Assembly: GCF_041051975.1 (NCBI RefSeq)
Contig: NZ_CP163435.1
Location: forward strand, 9,082,501-9,146,500
Origin: Streptomyces sp. R21
GTDB lineage: Bacteria > Actinomycetota > Actinomycetes > Streptomycetales > Streptomycetaceae
Reading direction: 5' to 3'
DNA length: 64,000 bases
The notes beneath the pieces are model-generated. The model was not told where the DNA came from and made no database searches. It was given only the letters and a program-made list of their open reading frames with translations. This document shows positions 25,941 through 34,053 of this stretch, piece after piece. The position numbers were made by a program, and so were the translations under genes. Each line of letters opens with the position of its first letter. Position 1 is the first letter of the stretch.

Positions 25941-26819
25941 CTAGACGACCGCGTTCAAAAGCTTGGCCACCAGCTCCGGCCTCTCCAGCGCGATGAAGTG
26001 GCCCGCTCCCGGCACCTGTGTGAAGTCGGCGGCTGGAAGCAGCTGTCGGTTGGCTTCTCGGTCCGAAGGTCGGGACCAGTCCTTCTCGCCGTAGACGAGG
26101 TGGACGGGGGCCTTGACCTCGGGGTAGCGCGAGCGGGCCGCGATGAGGCTGGGCAGGTTCTGGTACACGCCCCGCGCGACGGTCGGGTAGCCAGGGCGGC
26201 CGCCCACCTGGAGGAGCTCGTCCACGTAGTCCGCCCGCAGTGCGCTCTTGTCGCCGAGGCCGCCCTGCAGGATCTTGCGGAGGGCAGCCTTGGGCTCCAC
26301 CCCCGCGATCACCGGGCCCACTCCCGGAGTGAGAACGCCGCTGACCACCACACGGGCGAGGAGACCGGACCGGGCGATCCCGCCCCGGAAGTCGTACGTG
26401 TTCACCGCCACGACGCGTCGGACCCGCTCCGGCAGATCGGCCGCGGTGGTCAGGGCGAGCACCGCCCCCATGGACTCCCCGACCAACGTCACGTCATGGA
26501 GGTCGAGTTCGGTCAGGAGCCGCTTGACGCCTCCGCGCATCGCCGGCTCGTCGTACGACGCCCCAGGCACGATCTCGGAGTAGCCCATCCCCGGCAGATC
26601 CAGGGCGTACACGGTGTAGTGATCCGAGATCAATGGGATGAGGGAGCGGAAGTGTTCGGCCTGCGTGCGCACCGTGTGCAGCAGGACCAAGGGCGCGCCG
26701 GTGCCGGCTTTGAGGTAGCGCAGCGTTCCCTCGTGGCTGGGGCGTCCTGCGGACGAGGTCAGCGTGTGGCTGGTGGCTCCCGGAATGCGGATGGTGGGGC
26801 GCGTCTCCTGGTCGGGCAT
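25941..26819 (-). CDS. Alpha/beta hydrolase in a TetR regulon
   Basis: 292 aa from ATG 26819, with GGAG 8 nt upstream; the frame runs on to 27155 but crosses the operators. Oxyanion region LVLLHTVRTQAEHF; nucleophile elbow TLVGESMGAVLAL with Ser as catalytic residue; acid in VYGEKDWSRPSD; catalytic His in VPGAGHFIALERPEL. The fold is that of esterases, haloperoxidase-like enzymes and epoxide hydrolases; the substrate is unknown. Two copies of an 18-bp palindrome lie 51-92 nt upstream. The 3' end abuts transposase debris. Confidence 0.9.
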   Translation of the reverse strand: MPDQETRPTIRIPGATSHTLTSSAGRPSHEGTLRYLKAGTGAPLVLLHTVRTQAEHFRSLIPLISDHYTVYALDLPGMGYSEIVPGASYDEPAMRGGVKRLLTELDLHDVTLVGESMGAVLALTTAADLPERVRRVVAVNTYDFRGGIARSGLLARVVVSGVLTPGVGPVIAGVEPKAALRKILQGGLGDKSALRADYVDELLQVGGRPGYPTVARGVYQNLPSLIAARSRYPEVKAPVHLVYGEKDWSRPSDREANRQLLPAADFTQVPGAGHFIALERPELVAKLLNAVV

Positions 26820-26869
26820 GTTGTGGACTCCTGCACGCCCGGCCTGGGAGGCGTGACTGCCCCCACATG

Positions 26870-26911
26870 GGAAACCGGTCGGTCTCCACAAAGGTAAACC
26901 GATCGGTTTCC
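26870..26911. promoter_or_regulatory. Paired TetR operators before the hydrolase gene
   Basis: Two near-copies of the palindrome GGAAACCGATCGGTTTCC: 26870-26887 (two mismatches) and 26894-26911 (one mismatch). Start-to-start distance is exactly 24 nt. They lie just upstream of the leftward alpha/beta hydrolase gene. Confidence 0.85.
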
Positions 26912-27164
26912 GCGCGCAAGTGGGGGCCGGGAAGTCCCGGACCCTTGCCGGGCTCGGCTCCGCCGTGCTCGGCCTGTGGCGGGCGTGTCGGTGCTTCGAT
27001 TCGGTCGCCGCGACCGTCGGGCGCCTCGGCGGTGCGGCGCTCGCGGCCAGGTCCCCGGCGGCTGCGGACCGGCACTGCCGCGTGCGGTCGTCTGGCGGTG
27101 CGGTCCTCGGGGCGGCGGCGGGTGTCGTGGGCGGCGCGGGGGTCGCTCTGGTCACTTGCGTCGA

Positions 27165-27206
27165 GGAAACCGATCTATTTCCCTGCGGGGAAGCCGATCG
27201 GTTTCC
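27165..27206. promoter_or_regulatory. Paired TetR operators before the DHA2 pump
   Basis: Two further copies of the same palindrome at 27165-27182 (two mismatches) and 27189-27206 (one mismatch), again 24 nt apart start to start, 40 nt before the ATG of the rightward pump. The 253 nt between the two operator pairs hold both divergent promoters and no convincing gene. Confidence 0.85.
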
Positions 27207-27245
27207 GACCGGTGTTCACCCTTTGACCAGCCACAAGGGGCAGAC

Positions 27246-28744
27246 ATGACGACCACGCTCGATCGCGGGGCACCCGCCTCCGGGAAAAAAGATTCGGGCC
27301 GCCGCGGCTCGCATGCCGTGCGCTGTTGGGTGCTTGCCGTGCTGGGCGCGGCGCAGCTCATGGTCACGCTCGATGCGACCGTCGTGAACATCGCGCTGCC
27401 CGCGGCGCAACATGACCTCGGCTTCAGCGACGGCAGTCGGCAGTGGGTCATCACGGGTTACGCCCTGGCATTCGGCAGTCTGCTGCTGCTCGGTGGCCGA
27501 CTCGGCGACCTGTTCGGCCGACGTACCACCTTCGTGATCGGCCTGATCGGTTTCGCGGGCGCCTCCGTCGTCGGCGGCGCGGCCGGCAGCTTCGAAATCC
27601 TCGTCGCGGCGCGTGTGGCCCAGGGGCTCTTCGCCGCGCTGCTTGCGCCCGCGGCGCTCTCGTTGCTCAGTGTGACCTTCACTCAGCCGTCCGAAAGGGC
27701 AAAGGCCTTCGGCATCTTCGGTGCGCTGGGCGGTGCCGGCGGCGCGATCGGGCTGCTGCTCGGCGGCATGCTCACCGAGTGGGCGTCGTGGCGCTGGGTG
27801 ATGTACGTGAACGTCGCCTTCGCGGCCGTAGCGCTGGTCGGTGCGGTGCTGCTGCTGGCCAAGCCTGTGATCACCGAGCGGCCCAAAATCGATATTCCGG
27901 GCACCGCCGTCGTGAGCGCCGCGCTGTTCGCCATCGTCTACGCGTTCGCGCACGTTGAAGCCACGAGTTGGACCAACCGGTCACCCTCGGGTTCATGATC
28001 GCCGGCGTGATACTGCTCGCGGTGTTCGTATGGGTGGAGTCGAGGGTCGCGCATCCGCTGCTGCCTCTGCGACTCGTGCTGGACCGGACCCGCGGTGGTT
28101 CGTTCCTGGCGGTGTTCGTCGTGGGCATGGGGATGTTTTCGATCTTCCTGTTCCTGACCTATTACCTGGAGGCCAGCCTCGGCTACTCGCCGATCAAGAC
28201 CGGTCTGGCGTTCCTGCCGATGGTCGCGGGCATCGTCGCTTCGTCGACCACGCTGCCTTCACTGCTGCTGCCCAGGGTCGGTCCGAAGATCGTGGTCAGT
28301 GCCAGCTTCGTTGTCGCGGCAGCCGGTATGGCCTTGCTGACGCAGCTTGAGCTGGACAGTGGCTACGTCGCCGACATCATGCCCGGTCTGATCCTGCTCG
28401 GCCTCGGCCTCGGCGGGGTGATGACCACCTCGTTCCAGGGAGCGACCGCAGGTGTGCACCATGAGGACACGGGCGTCGCCTCGGCGCTGAGCAACACCAA
28501 CCAGCAGGTGGGTGGCTCGATCAGCACCGCGCTGCTGACCACCGTTGCCTCATCGGCCGGGACCGACTACCTGTCCTCGCACAAGCCCGGCGCGCTGACC
28601 GTGGCACAGGCCGGGGTCGAGAGCTACACGGCCACCCTGGCGTGGGGCGCCGGGTTCTTCGTGGTCGGTGCGGTGCTCACGGCGTTCCTGATGTCGAATG
28701 CGGCTCTGGCGCCGTCGGAGGGTGAGCCCGTCATCGCCCACTGA
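27246..28744 (+). pseudogene. DHA2-type MFS exporter, frameshifted
   Basis: Starts at ATG 27246 (AAGGGG upstream) with MTTTLDRGAPASGKK. Helix 1 LMVTLDATVVNIALPAAQHD, loop GGRLGDLFGRRTTFVIG and later helices run to AIVYAFAHVEATSW. The frame then stops at about 28,000, while the next frame carries the rest from DQPVTLGFMIAGVILLAVFV to the stop at 28744. Together they make a complete ~500-aa fourteen-helix pump. One missing base in the GG of the Trp codon near 27,970 explains the break. It may be a recent mutation or a sequence error; there is no slippery heptamer. Confidence 0.88.
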
Positions 28745-28869
28745 GGCGCGGACGGTCGGTTCTTTACGGCTCGGCGACGGTCCTCCTCTGGGGGTCGTCG
28801 CCAAGCCGCCGTTGAGGCCCCGGATGTCGTCTCTGCCGCGCGGCCGGTGGCGGCTATCCCGTACACCAT

Positions 28870-28887
28870 GGAAACCGATCGGTTTCT
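28870..28887. promoter_or_regulatory. TetR operator before tetR
   Basis: Single copy of the same palindrome with one mismatch in the last base (GGAAACCGATCGGTTTCT), 31 nt before the regulator's ATG. This links tetR to the pump and the hydrolase as one autoregulated unit. Confidence 0.85.
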
Positions 28888-28917
28888 ATTTCGCCGGAAT
28901 CGAGCTACCCTCACCGC

Positions 28918-29487
28918 ATGAGCACCGAAGTGAAGGCCAGTCCCCGGGAGCGGCTGCTGGATGCGGCGGCCACGCTCACCTACCGAGACGGCGTCGGCAT
29001 CGGCATCGACGCGCTGTGCAAGTCGGCGGGGGTGTCCAAGCGCTCCATGTACCAGCTCTTCGAGAGCAAGGACGAACTGCTGGCAGCGAGCCTGGAGCAA
29101 CGCGCTTCCGCCTTCGTTACAGCACTCCTGCCCGCGGCCGACGACGGCCGCTCACCCCGCGCGCGGATCCTGCATGTCTTCGAGCAGGTGGAACGGCAGG
29201 CGGGGGCGCCCGAGTTCCGGGGCTGTCGGTACCTGGCGGTGCAGATCGAGCTCAAGGACCAGAGCCACCCCGCCAGCCAGGTGGCCCACCGGATCAAGGG
29301 AAACCTGACGGCCTTCTTCCGGGCCGAGGCCGAACAGGGCGGAGCTGCCGATCCCGACCTGCTGGCCCGACAGCTCAGCCTGGTCTTCGACGGCGCCAGC
29401 GCCCGCGCGGGGATCGGAGCCGACAACCTCACCGGCCTCATCGCCCCCACGGTGGCCACCCTGCTCGATGCGGCAGACATGCGCTGA
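28918..29487 (+). CDS. TetR-family repressor of the hydrolase/pump regulon
   Basis: 189 aa. The N-terminal helix-turn-helix covers RERLLDAAATLTYRDGVGIG, then IDALCKSAGVSKRSMYQLFE (residues about 10-55), a typical TetR DNA-binding domain. The C-terminal ligand domain includes FEQVERQAGAPEFRGCRYLA and SHPASQVAHRIKGNLTAFFR, resembling the AcrR/LmrA-like TetR group. Five palindromes with the same core lie upstream of this gene, of the pump and of the hydrolase, so it very likely represses all three and is relieved by the pump's or hydrolase's substrate. Confidence 0.92.
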   Translation: MSTEVKASPRERLLDAAATLTYRDGVGIGIDALCKSAGVSKRSMYQLFESKDELLAASLEQRASAFVTALLPAADDGRSPRARILHVFEQVERQAGAPEFRGCRYLAVQIELKDQSHPASQVAHRIKGNLTAFFRAEAEQGGAADPDLLARQLSLVFDGASARAGIGADNLTGLIAPTVATLLDAADMR

Positions 29488-29590
29488 CAGTCGCCGTCGG
29501 GGCAGGCCCGTAGCGGATCTGATCTCGAGATCCCGGAGGGCATCGCCGCTGGGCGGAAGCCCGATGCCGTAAGGGCGTTGCCGAATCGCC

Positions 29591-29705
29591 CGCAACATGG
29601 TCATGGCTCCCGCGCCGAAGCCGGACCCCGACCAGCCGGGCGGGTTCCTGCCCAATGGGGCTGCCGCCAAAGCCAGGCTGAACCGTTCGATCTACGGCAA
29701 ATCTG
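29591..29705 (+). pseudogene. TnpB fragment related to the element at 46.8 kb
   Basis: This frame reads RNMVMAPAPKPDPDQPGG, then FLPNGAAAKARLNRSI. It matches the segment RNMVKAPVPRPDPDQPGG of the intact TnpB in this window almost residue for residue, just after its catalytic Glu block. Only about 38 residues remain. Neither the RuvC Asp residues nor the zinc finger are present, so it is a dead relic of the same family. Confidence 0.8.
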
Positions 29706-29967
29706 GTCGCGTGGATGGCCCTGCCACACGTCGCCACGGGGTCCGTCGCAACCACCTTCGGACAGTGCCGGTTGGCGCTGGATCGTAGTGGTGGTCCCGC
29801 CATAGCCTGCGCAGGTGCCGGAACTCGTAGTCGCGTCCGGCATCGGAGTCTTCCAGGGTCTCAGCCCGGAGAACCGGGGGAGGGGGCGGGCGCTACAGCC
29901 CACCGCAGTTTCCAGCTGTGGTGGTGGTCTTGAGCGACTCGGAGGGGGCCGTTGACCTGCGGGCCCA
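29706..29967. other. Decayed DNA, no gene assigned
   Basis: Short frames on both strands only. A leftward string with DYEFRHLRRLWRDHHYDP is suggestive of a former gene but is interrupted and matches nothing I recognise. Confidence 0.3.
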
Positions 29968-30504
29968 TCACCCGCCGTGTTTGCGGGTGGTGTGGATCAG
30001 CGTTTCAGCTTCGGAGGGGCGCCCGGCCAGCTGACCAGCGGTGCGGATCGGTTCGTCGGTCATGCCCTGTTTCACCAGTTGGATCGCCTCATGGATCCCG
30101 TCTCCGTTGCCGCGGTCGAGCATGGCCAGAAACCAGCCGCGCGGCCTGGACCGGGTCCGGCGCTGCTTCCAGGCTGTCGCGGTACTGGCACCCAACGGCA
30201 AACATCGAAAGAGCACCTCGGCCAGGAAGGCATCCGCCTCAACTCCGCGGGCCGTGCGGTACATGAAGCCCAAGGTGCGCTGGGCAGCCGAGTGTCCGGC
30301 TCGTGCCGCGGCTGTCTCGTAGGTCAACACCATCGGCAGAGCGGAATCGTGGACGAAGTCGAGCAGCACTCCGGCCAGAAGAGCCTGTACGTCAACGTCT
30401 CCGTGTTGTCTTCCGGCTTGCCGAGTGCCCGGCGCACGGCTTCGGAGGGCCCTTCGGCCCTGGATGTGTGCGCAGGTCACAGGCGCTTTATTGATCAGTT
30501 GCAC
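29968..30504 (-). CDS. Possible Sel1-repeat-like protein, doubtful
   Basis: 178-aa frame with a GTG start that has no good ribosome site. One segment, AARAGHSAAQRTLGFMYRTA followed by RGVEADAFLAEVLF, fits the Sel1 repeat pattern (A-x-x-G-x-x-x-A-Q-x-x-L-G-x-M-Y-x-x-x-x-G-V). The C-terminal stretch DRGNGDGIHEAIQLVKQGMT is also protein-like. The N-terminal 50 residues look non-native. It is either a degraded gene or a short hypothetical protein; its neighbours are relics. Confidence 0.35.
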   Translation of the reverse strand: MQLINKAPVTCAHIQGRRALRSRAPGTRQAGRQHGDVDVQALLAGVLLDFVHDSALPMVLTYETAAARAGHSAAQRTLGFMYRTARGVEADAFLAEVLFRCLPLGASTATAWKQRRTRSRPRGWFLAMLDRGNGDGIHEAIQLVKQGMTDEPIRTAGQLAGRPSEAETLIHTTRKHGG

Positions 30505-30564
30505 GTGCCGTCGTACGCCGGCGTCGTCACGTAGCCGGCCACTCAGGCGCGGTGCATTGATCGC

Positions 30565-30756
30565 TTATCGACGGTCAGTTCGTCCTGGTGTCGTTTCGTC
30601 CGCCCGCTCGCCCTCCGCCTGGGACGGCTCGGTCCTGGGGACGTCGGGGTGCAGCTCCATGGCCGACCTCTCGGCAGGTTCGTCACGCTCGCCCTCGGCC
30701 TGGGAGGGCGTGTGAGAGTACAGCGACTGGTCGTAAACCGAGGCTCCGGTCTTCAT
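30565..30756 (-). CDS. Small soluble protein with PSQAEGER repeats
   Basis: 63 aa, with an excellent ribosome site (AAGGGAGG, 6 nt before the ATG). It contains two copies of the octapeptide PSQAEGER (in SHTPSQAEGERDEP and RTEPSQAEGERADE) and is otherwise charged and disordered, with no membrane segment or Cys. Small Streptomyces proteins with this repeat are familiar to me as conserved hypothetical proteins; no function is known. Confidence 0.72.
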   Translation of the reverse strand: MKTGASVYDQSLYSHTPSQAEGERDEPAERSAMELHPDVPRTEPSQAEGERADETTPGRTDRR

Positions 30757-30814
30757 GGCGGGCCTCCCTTGCTCGCTCGACTCCTATGCTCCTCCTTCGA
30801 CCGCAGCCAGGGCG

Positions 30815-30886
30815 AACGCGCGGCGCAAAGGATGCGGCGAAGACGAAGCCGTCGACGGCGAAGACGGTGAGGGCGGTGAGGGTGGG
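30815..30886 (-). pseudogene. N-terminal scrap of a YbjJ-like MFS gene
   Basis: The leftward frame PTLTALTVFAVDGFVFAASF, then APRV, closely parallels the first helix of the intact MFS gene at 20155-21420 (RVALTVFFALDGFIFAGWVV). Only about 24 residues are recognisable, so the call is tentative. Confidence 0.4.
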
Positions 30887-31101
30887 GTAAGGGGGTTGAA
30901 GAGCCCGAGGCGGGCCGACTCGCTGCGCGCGGATCTTCGTATCGGGCACGATTGAGTTCGCTTACGGCGCCCCGATTGCAAGGGTTCGGGACCCCTGTGT
31001 CCATGTTTGTGATGCAGGTCACATGAGGTCTACTGTGAACCCATCTGGAGCACTCCCCAGGGGGCGAGCCGAGTGACGGTGCGCGACGGGGCCGCCTCCA
31101 G
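30887..31101. other. Upstream region of the SpoIIE-type phosphatase
   Basis: Contains no gene. It must hold the promoter of the phosphatase gene; the AT-richer part around 30,980-31,030 (TTTGTGATGCAGGTCACATG) is the likeliest place. Confidence 0.35.
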
Positions 31102-34020
31102 GTGAGGGAAGTGATCCCCTTGGCCGTCGCCTGGGACGACATCGCCGGCCTCGTCAATGCGCATGAGCGTTTTCTGACCGGTGCGCGGGTCGACGCGGAC
31201 GTCCGCGGCTCGGTGCTCGACTCCTGGAAGCGGTGCAGGTTCGCAGGGCTCGAACCGGACCGGCTGCTGGTGCCGTATGCCCCGGATCTGGAGCTGGACG
31301 ACCAGTTCCTGCTTGCCGCCGACCCGGTGCTGAAGGAGCTGACCGCGTCGCTCGCCGAGGTGAGCATGACGGTCGCGCTCTGCGACGAGCGGGCCCGCAT
31401 GGTCAAGCGGTACGACGGCGACCGGCAGCTGAGTGAACGTCTCGACGAGGTGCGGTTCGCCCCTGGATGCGACATCTCCGAACAGGTCGCGGGCACCAAC
31501 GGCGTCGGCACCGCGCTGGCCGGCCGCAGCCCCATCTATCTCGTCGGCCGTGAGCACTTCGCCGACTGTCTGCAGCCGTTCGCCTGCGCGGGCGCGCCCG
31601 TCCGCAATCCGCTCAGCGGGCGCGTCGAAGCAGTCCTCGACCTCACCTGTCTGCGCGACGACGGCGATCCCGCCATGCTCCGGCTGGTCCGTGACGCCGT
31701 CCGCGCCATCGAGGCGCGGCTGCTGGAGCAGGCCACGGAACGCGAACGGGCGCTGCTCGCCGCATACCGGCGGGCCGACCGGGAGAGCGACATCGCAGGC
31801 GGCCGAGAGCCCTGGCGGGAGCATGTGTCGACATTGCACGAGGCCGCCCACGGCAGTGGCACCCTCGACCGGATCGACCTCGCGGTACTGAGGGAGCGTG
31901 CCGAGGAGCTCATCGCGGCGCCGCACCGCACCCTCGACGAAGTGGCCCTCACCGGCGGCCGGACCGCCACCCTGCTTCGCCGCCAGGTCGTGGCGGCGGC
32001 CGGCGAGACGGGCGTGGTCGTCGAGGCCCGCGTCCTCGGCGGCCCGCGCCTGCGCCACGCCGAACTCGCCCCGACGGCCGCACCCGCCGAGCCCGTACCG
32101 GCGACCGCGTCGACGCCCTCAGGGCCACCGACCGCCACCGCTCTGGCCGCGCCGCCACCGCCGCCCGCCCCGGTGCCGGAGCATGCCGCAACGCCCCCTG
32201 CCGAACTGCGGACGGTCCTGCCCTCGCGCATCGAGCCCGGGCCGGAGTCCTGGAGCCGGGCCGGAACCGACGCCGCCGACGGCGGAACCGGCGCCGACCG
32301 CTGGCTGCTGCTCGTCGGCGAGCCCGGCGTCGGCAGGCTGGCGGTACTGGCCCGCAGGCGCCTGGAGTTGCTGCACGACGCCGGCGTCCGCATCGGCACC
32401 ACCCTCCAGGTCACCCGCACCGCGGAGGAGCTGACAGAGGTGAGCGTCCCGCGGTTCGCCGACTTCACCGCCGTCGACCTGCCCGACTCCGTACTACGGG
32501 GCGAGGAGCCGGAGCCGCTCGGCGCGGAGACCCCGCTGCGCCGGGTCGCGCTGGGTGCCGCGCACGAGGAGTCCCATCTGTACGGCGTCGGCGACCAGGT
32601 GAGATGCGCCGCGCCCACACCGCAGGCCCGCAGCCTGGAGAGCGGGGAGGCCCTGCTCGAACCGGTCCTGGCCGAGGCCGGCGGCTGGATCGCCCAGGAC
32701 CCGGCGCGGCTGGAGCGGGTGCTCGCGGCGGGCATCCACTCCCTGATCACGGTGCCGCTGCGGGCCCGGGGGGTCACGCTCGGAGTGGTGAGCTTCTACC
32801 GCTCGAACAAGCCCGCCCCCTTCGAGGACGATGACCTGCCCCTGGCCCAGGAGCTCGTCGGCCGCGCCGCGATCTGCATCGACAACGCCCGCCGCTACAC
32901 GCGCGAGCACAACACCGCGCTCGCCCTCCAGCGCAGCCTGCTGCCGCGGGGGCGGCCCGAGCAGAGCGCCGTAGAGGTCGCCTACCGGTATCTGCCCGCG
33001 CAGGCCGGAGTGGGCGGGGACTGGTTCGACGTCATCCCGCTGTCCGGTGCCCGGGTGGCACTGGTGGTCGGCGACGTGGTCGGGCACGGACTGCATGCCG
33101 CGGCCACCATGGGGCGGCTGCGCACCGCCGTGCACAACTTCTGCTCCCTGGACCTGGCGCCCGACGAACTCCTCACCCACCTCGACGACCTGGTCGGACG
33201 GCTCGACCGGGGCGAGGGCTGGGCGGTGGACAACGCCCAGCCGGACACCGGAATCATCGGCGCGACCTGCCTGTACGCCGTCTACGACCCGGTGTCCCGG
33301 CGGTGCACCCTCGCCCGCGCCGGACACCCGGCCCCCGCGATCGTCGGAGCCGACGGAACGGTCGAGTTCGTGGAACTTCCGGCGGGGCCGCCGCTCGGGC
33401 TCGGCGGGATGCCCTTCGAGACCGTAGAGCTGGAGTTGGCCGAGGGCAGCCAACTGGTGCTCTACACCGACGGTCTGATCGAGGACCGGCATCGGGACAT
33501 CGACGCCGGTCTGGGTGAACTCCGCCGTGTCCTGGCCCGTACGGACCGGTCGCCTGAGGAGACCTGCGAGGCGGTCCTCGACGCGCTGCTGCCGCCCCGG
33601 CCCAGCGACGACGTGGCGCTGCTCGTCGCCCGCACGCGCGCCCTGGGGCCGGAGCGGGTGGCCCAGTGGGACCTGGCCAGCGATCCGGCGGTCGTCTCCC
33701 GCATCCGCGCCGCGGTCACCAGTCAGCTGTCCGCCTGGGGTCTGGACGAACTGGCCTTCACCACCGAACTCGTCGCCAGCGAACTGGTCACGAACGCCAT
33801 ACGGCACGCGACCGGCCCGGTCCAGCTGCGGTTGCTCCGCGACCGCGCGCTGATCTGTGAGGTCTCCGACGGCAGCGGCACCTCACCTCGGCTGCGCCGA
33901 GCCAAGAACGAGGACGAGGGCGGACGCGGCCTCTTCCTCGTCGCCCAGCTCACCGAGCGCTGGGGGACCCGCTACACCGCCCACGGCAAGATCATCTGGA
34001 CCGAACAGCCGTTGCGGTAG
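31102..34020 (+). CDS. AcoR-type GAF / GAF / SpoIIE phosphatase / HATPase protein
   Basis: 972 aa. Residues about 1-230 resemble the GAF sensor region of AcoR-like sigma-54 activators (DSWKRCRFAGLEPDRLLVPY, QVAGTNGVGTALAGRSPIYL, CAGAPVRNPLSGRVEAVLDL), but no AAA activator domain follows. A Pro/Ala-rich linker (~350-385) leads to a second GAF domain ending LAQELVGRAAICIDNARRYT. Next comes a PP2C/SpoIIE phosphatase (QAGVGGDWFDVIPL, GDVVGHGLHAAATMGRLR, YTDGLIED, PSDDVALLVA) and a C-terminal anti-sigma-type ATPase (TELVASELVTNAIRHATG). It probably controls an anti-sigma partner switch in response to a small ligand. GTG 31111 is an alternative start. Confidence 0.92.
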   Translation: MREVIPLAVAWDDIAGLVNAHERFLTGARVDADVRGSVLDSWKRCRFAGLEPDRLLVPYAPDLELDDQFLLAADPVLKELTASLAEVSMTVALCDERARMVKRYDGDRQLSERLDEVRFAPGCDISEQVAGTNGVGTALAGRSPIYLVGREHFADCLQPFACAGAPVRNPLSGRVEAVLDLTCLRDDGDPAMLRLVRDAVRAIEARLLEQATERERALLAAYRRADRESDIAGGREPWREHVSTLHEAAHGSGTLDRIDLAVLRERAEELIAAPHRTLDEVALTGGRTATLLRRQVVAAAGETGVVVEARVLGGPRLRHAELAPTAAPAEPVPATASTPSGPPTATALAAPPPPPAPVPEHAATPPAELRTVLPSRIEPGPESWSRAGTDAADGGTGADRWLLLVGEPGVGRLAVLARRRLELLHDAGVRIGTTLQVTRTAEELTEVSVPRFADFTAVDLPDSVLRGEEPEPLGAETPLRRVALGAAHEESHLYGVGDQVRCAAPTPQARSLESGEALLEPVLAEAGGWIAQDPARLERVLAAGIHSLITVPLRARGVTLGVVSFYRSNKPAPFEDDDLPLAQELVGRAAICIDNARRYTREHNTALALQRSLLPRGRPEQSAVEVAYRYLPAQAGVGGDWFDVIPLSGARVALVVGDVVGHGLHAAATMGRLRTAVHNFCSLDLAPDELLTHLDDLVGRLDRGEGWAVDNAQPDTGIIGATCLYAVYDPVSRRCTLARAGHPAPAIVGADGTVEFVELPAGPPLGLGGMPFETVELELAEGSQLVLYTDGLIEDRHRDIDAGLGELRRVLARTDRSPEETCEAVLDALLPPRPSDDVALLVARTRALGPERVAQWDLASDPAVVSRIRAAVTSQLSAWGLDELAFTTELVASELVTNAIRHATGPVQLRLLRDRALICEVSDGSGTSPRLRRAKNEDEGGRGLFLVAQLTERWGTRYTAHGKIIWTEQPLR

Positions 34021-34053
34021 CGGTTGTTGACCGTCCACCCTGGCCGTCCGGAG

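Noticed and set aside
26912-27249. 109-aa ORF between the operator pairs
   Set aside because: It runs through the second operator pair and into the pump start; no domain or ribosome site, so the region is promoter DNA.
27960-28000. Programmed frameshift in the DHA2 pump
   Set aside because: No slippery heptamer or downstream structure was seen; a single lost base is simpler.
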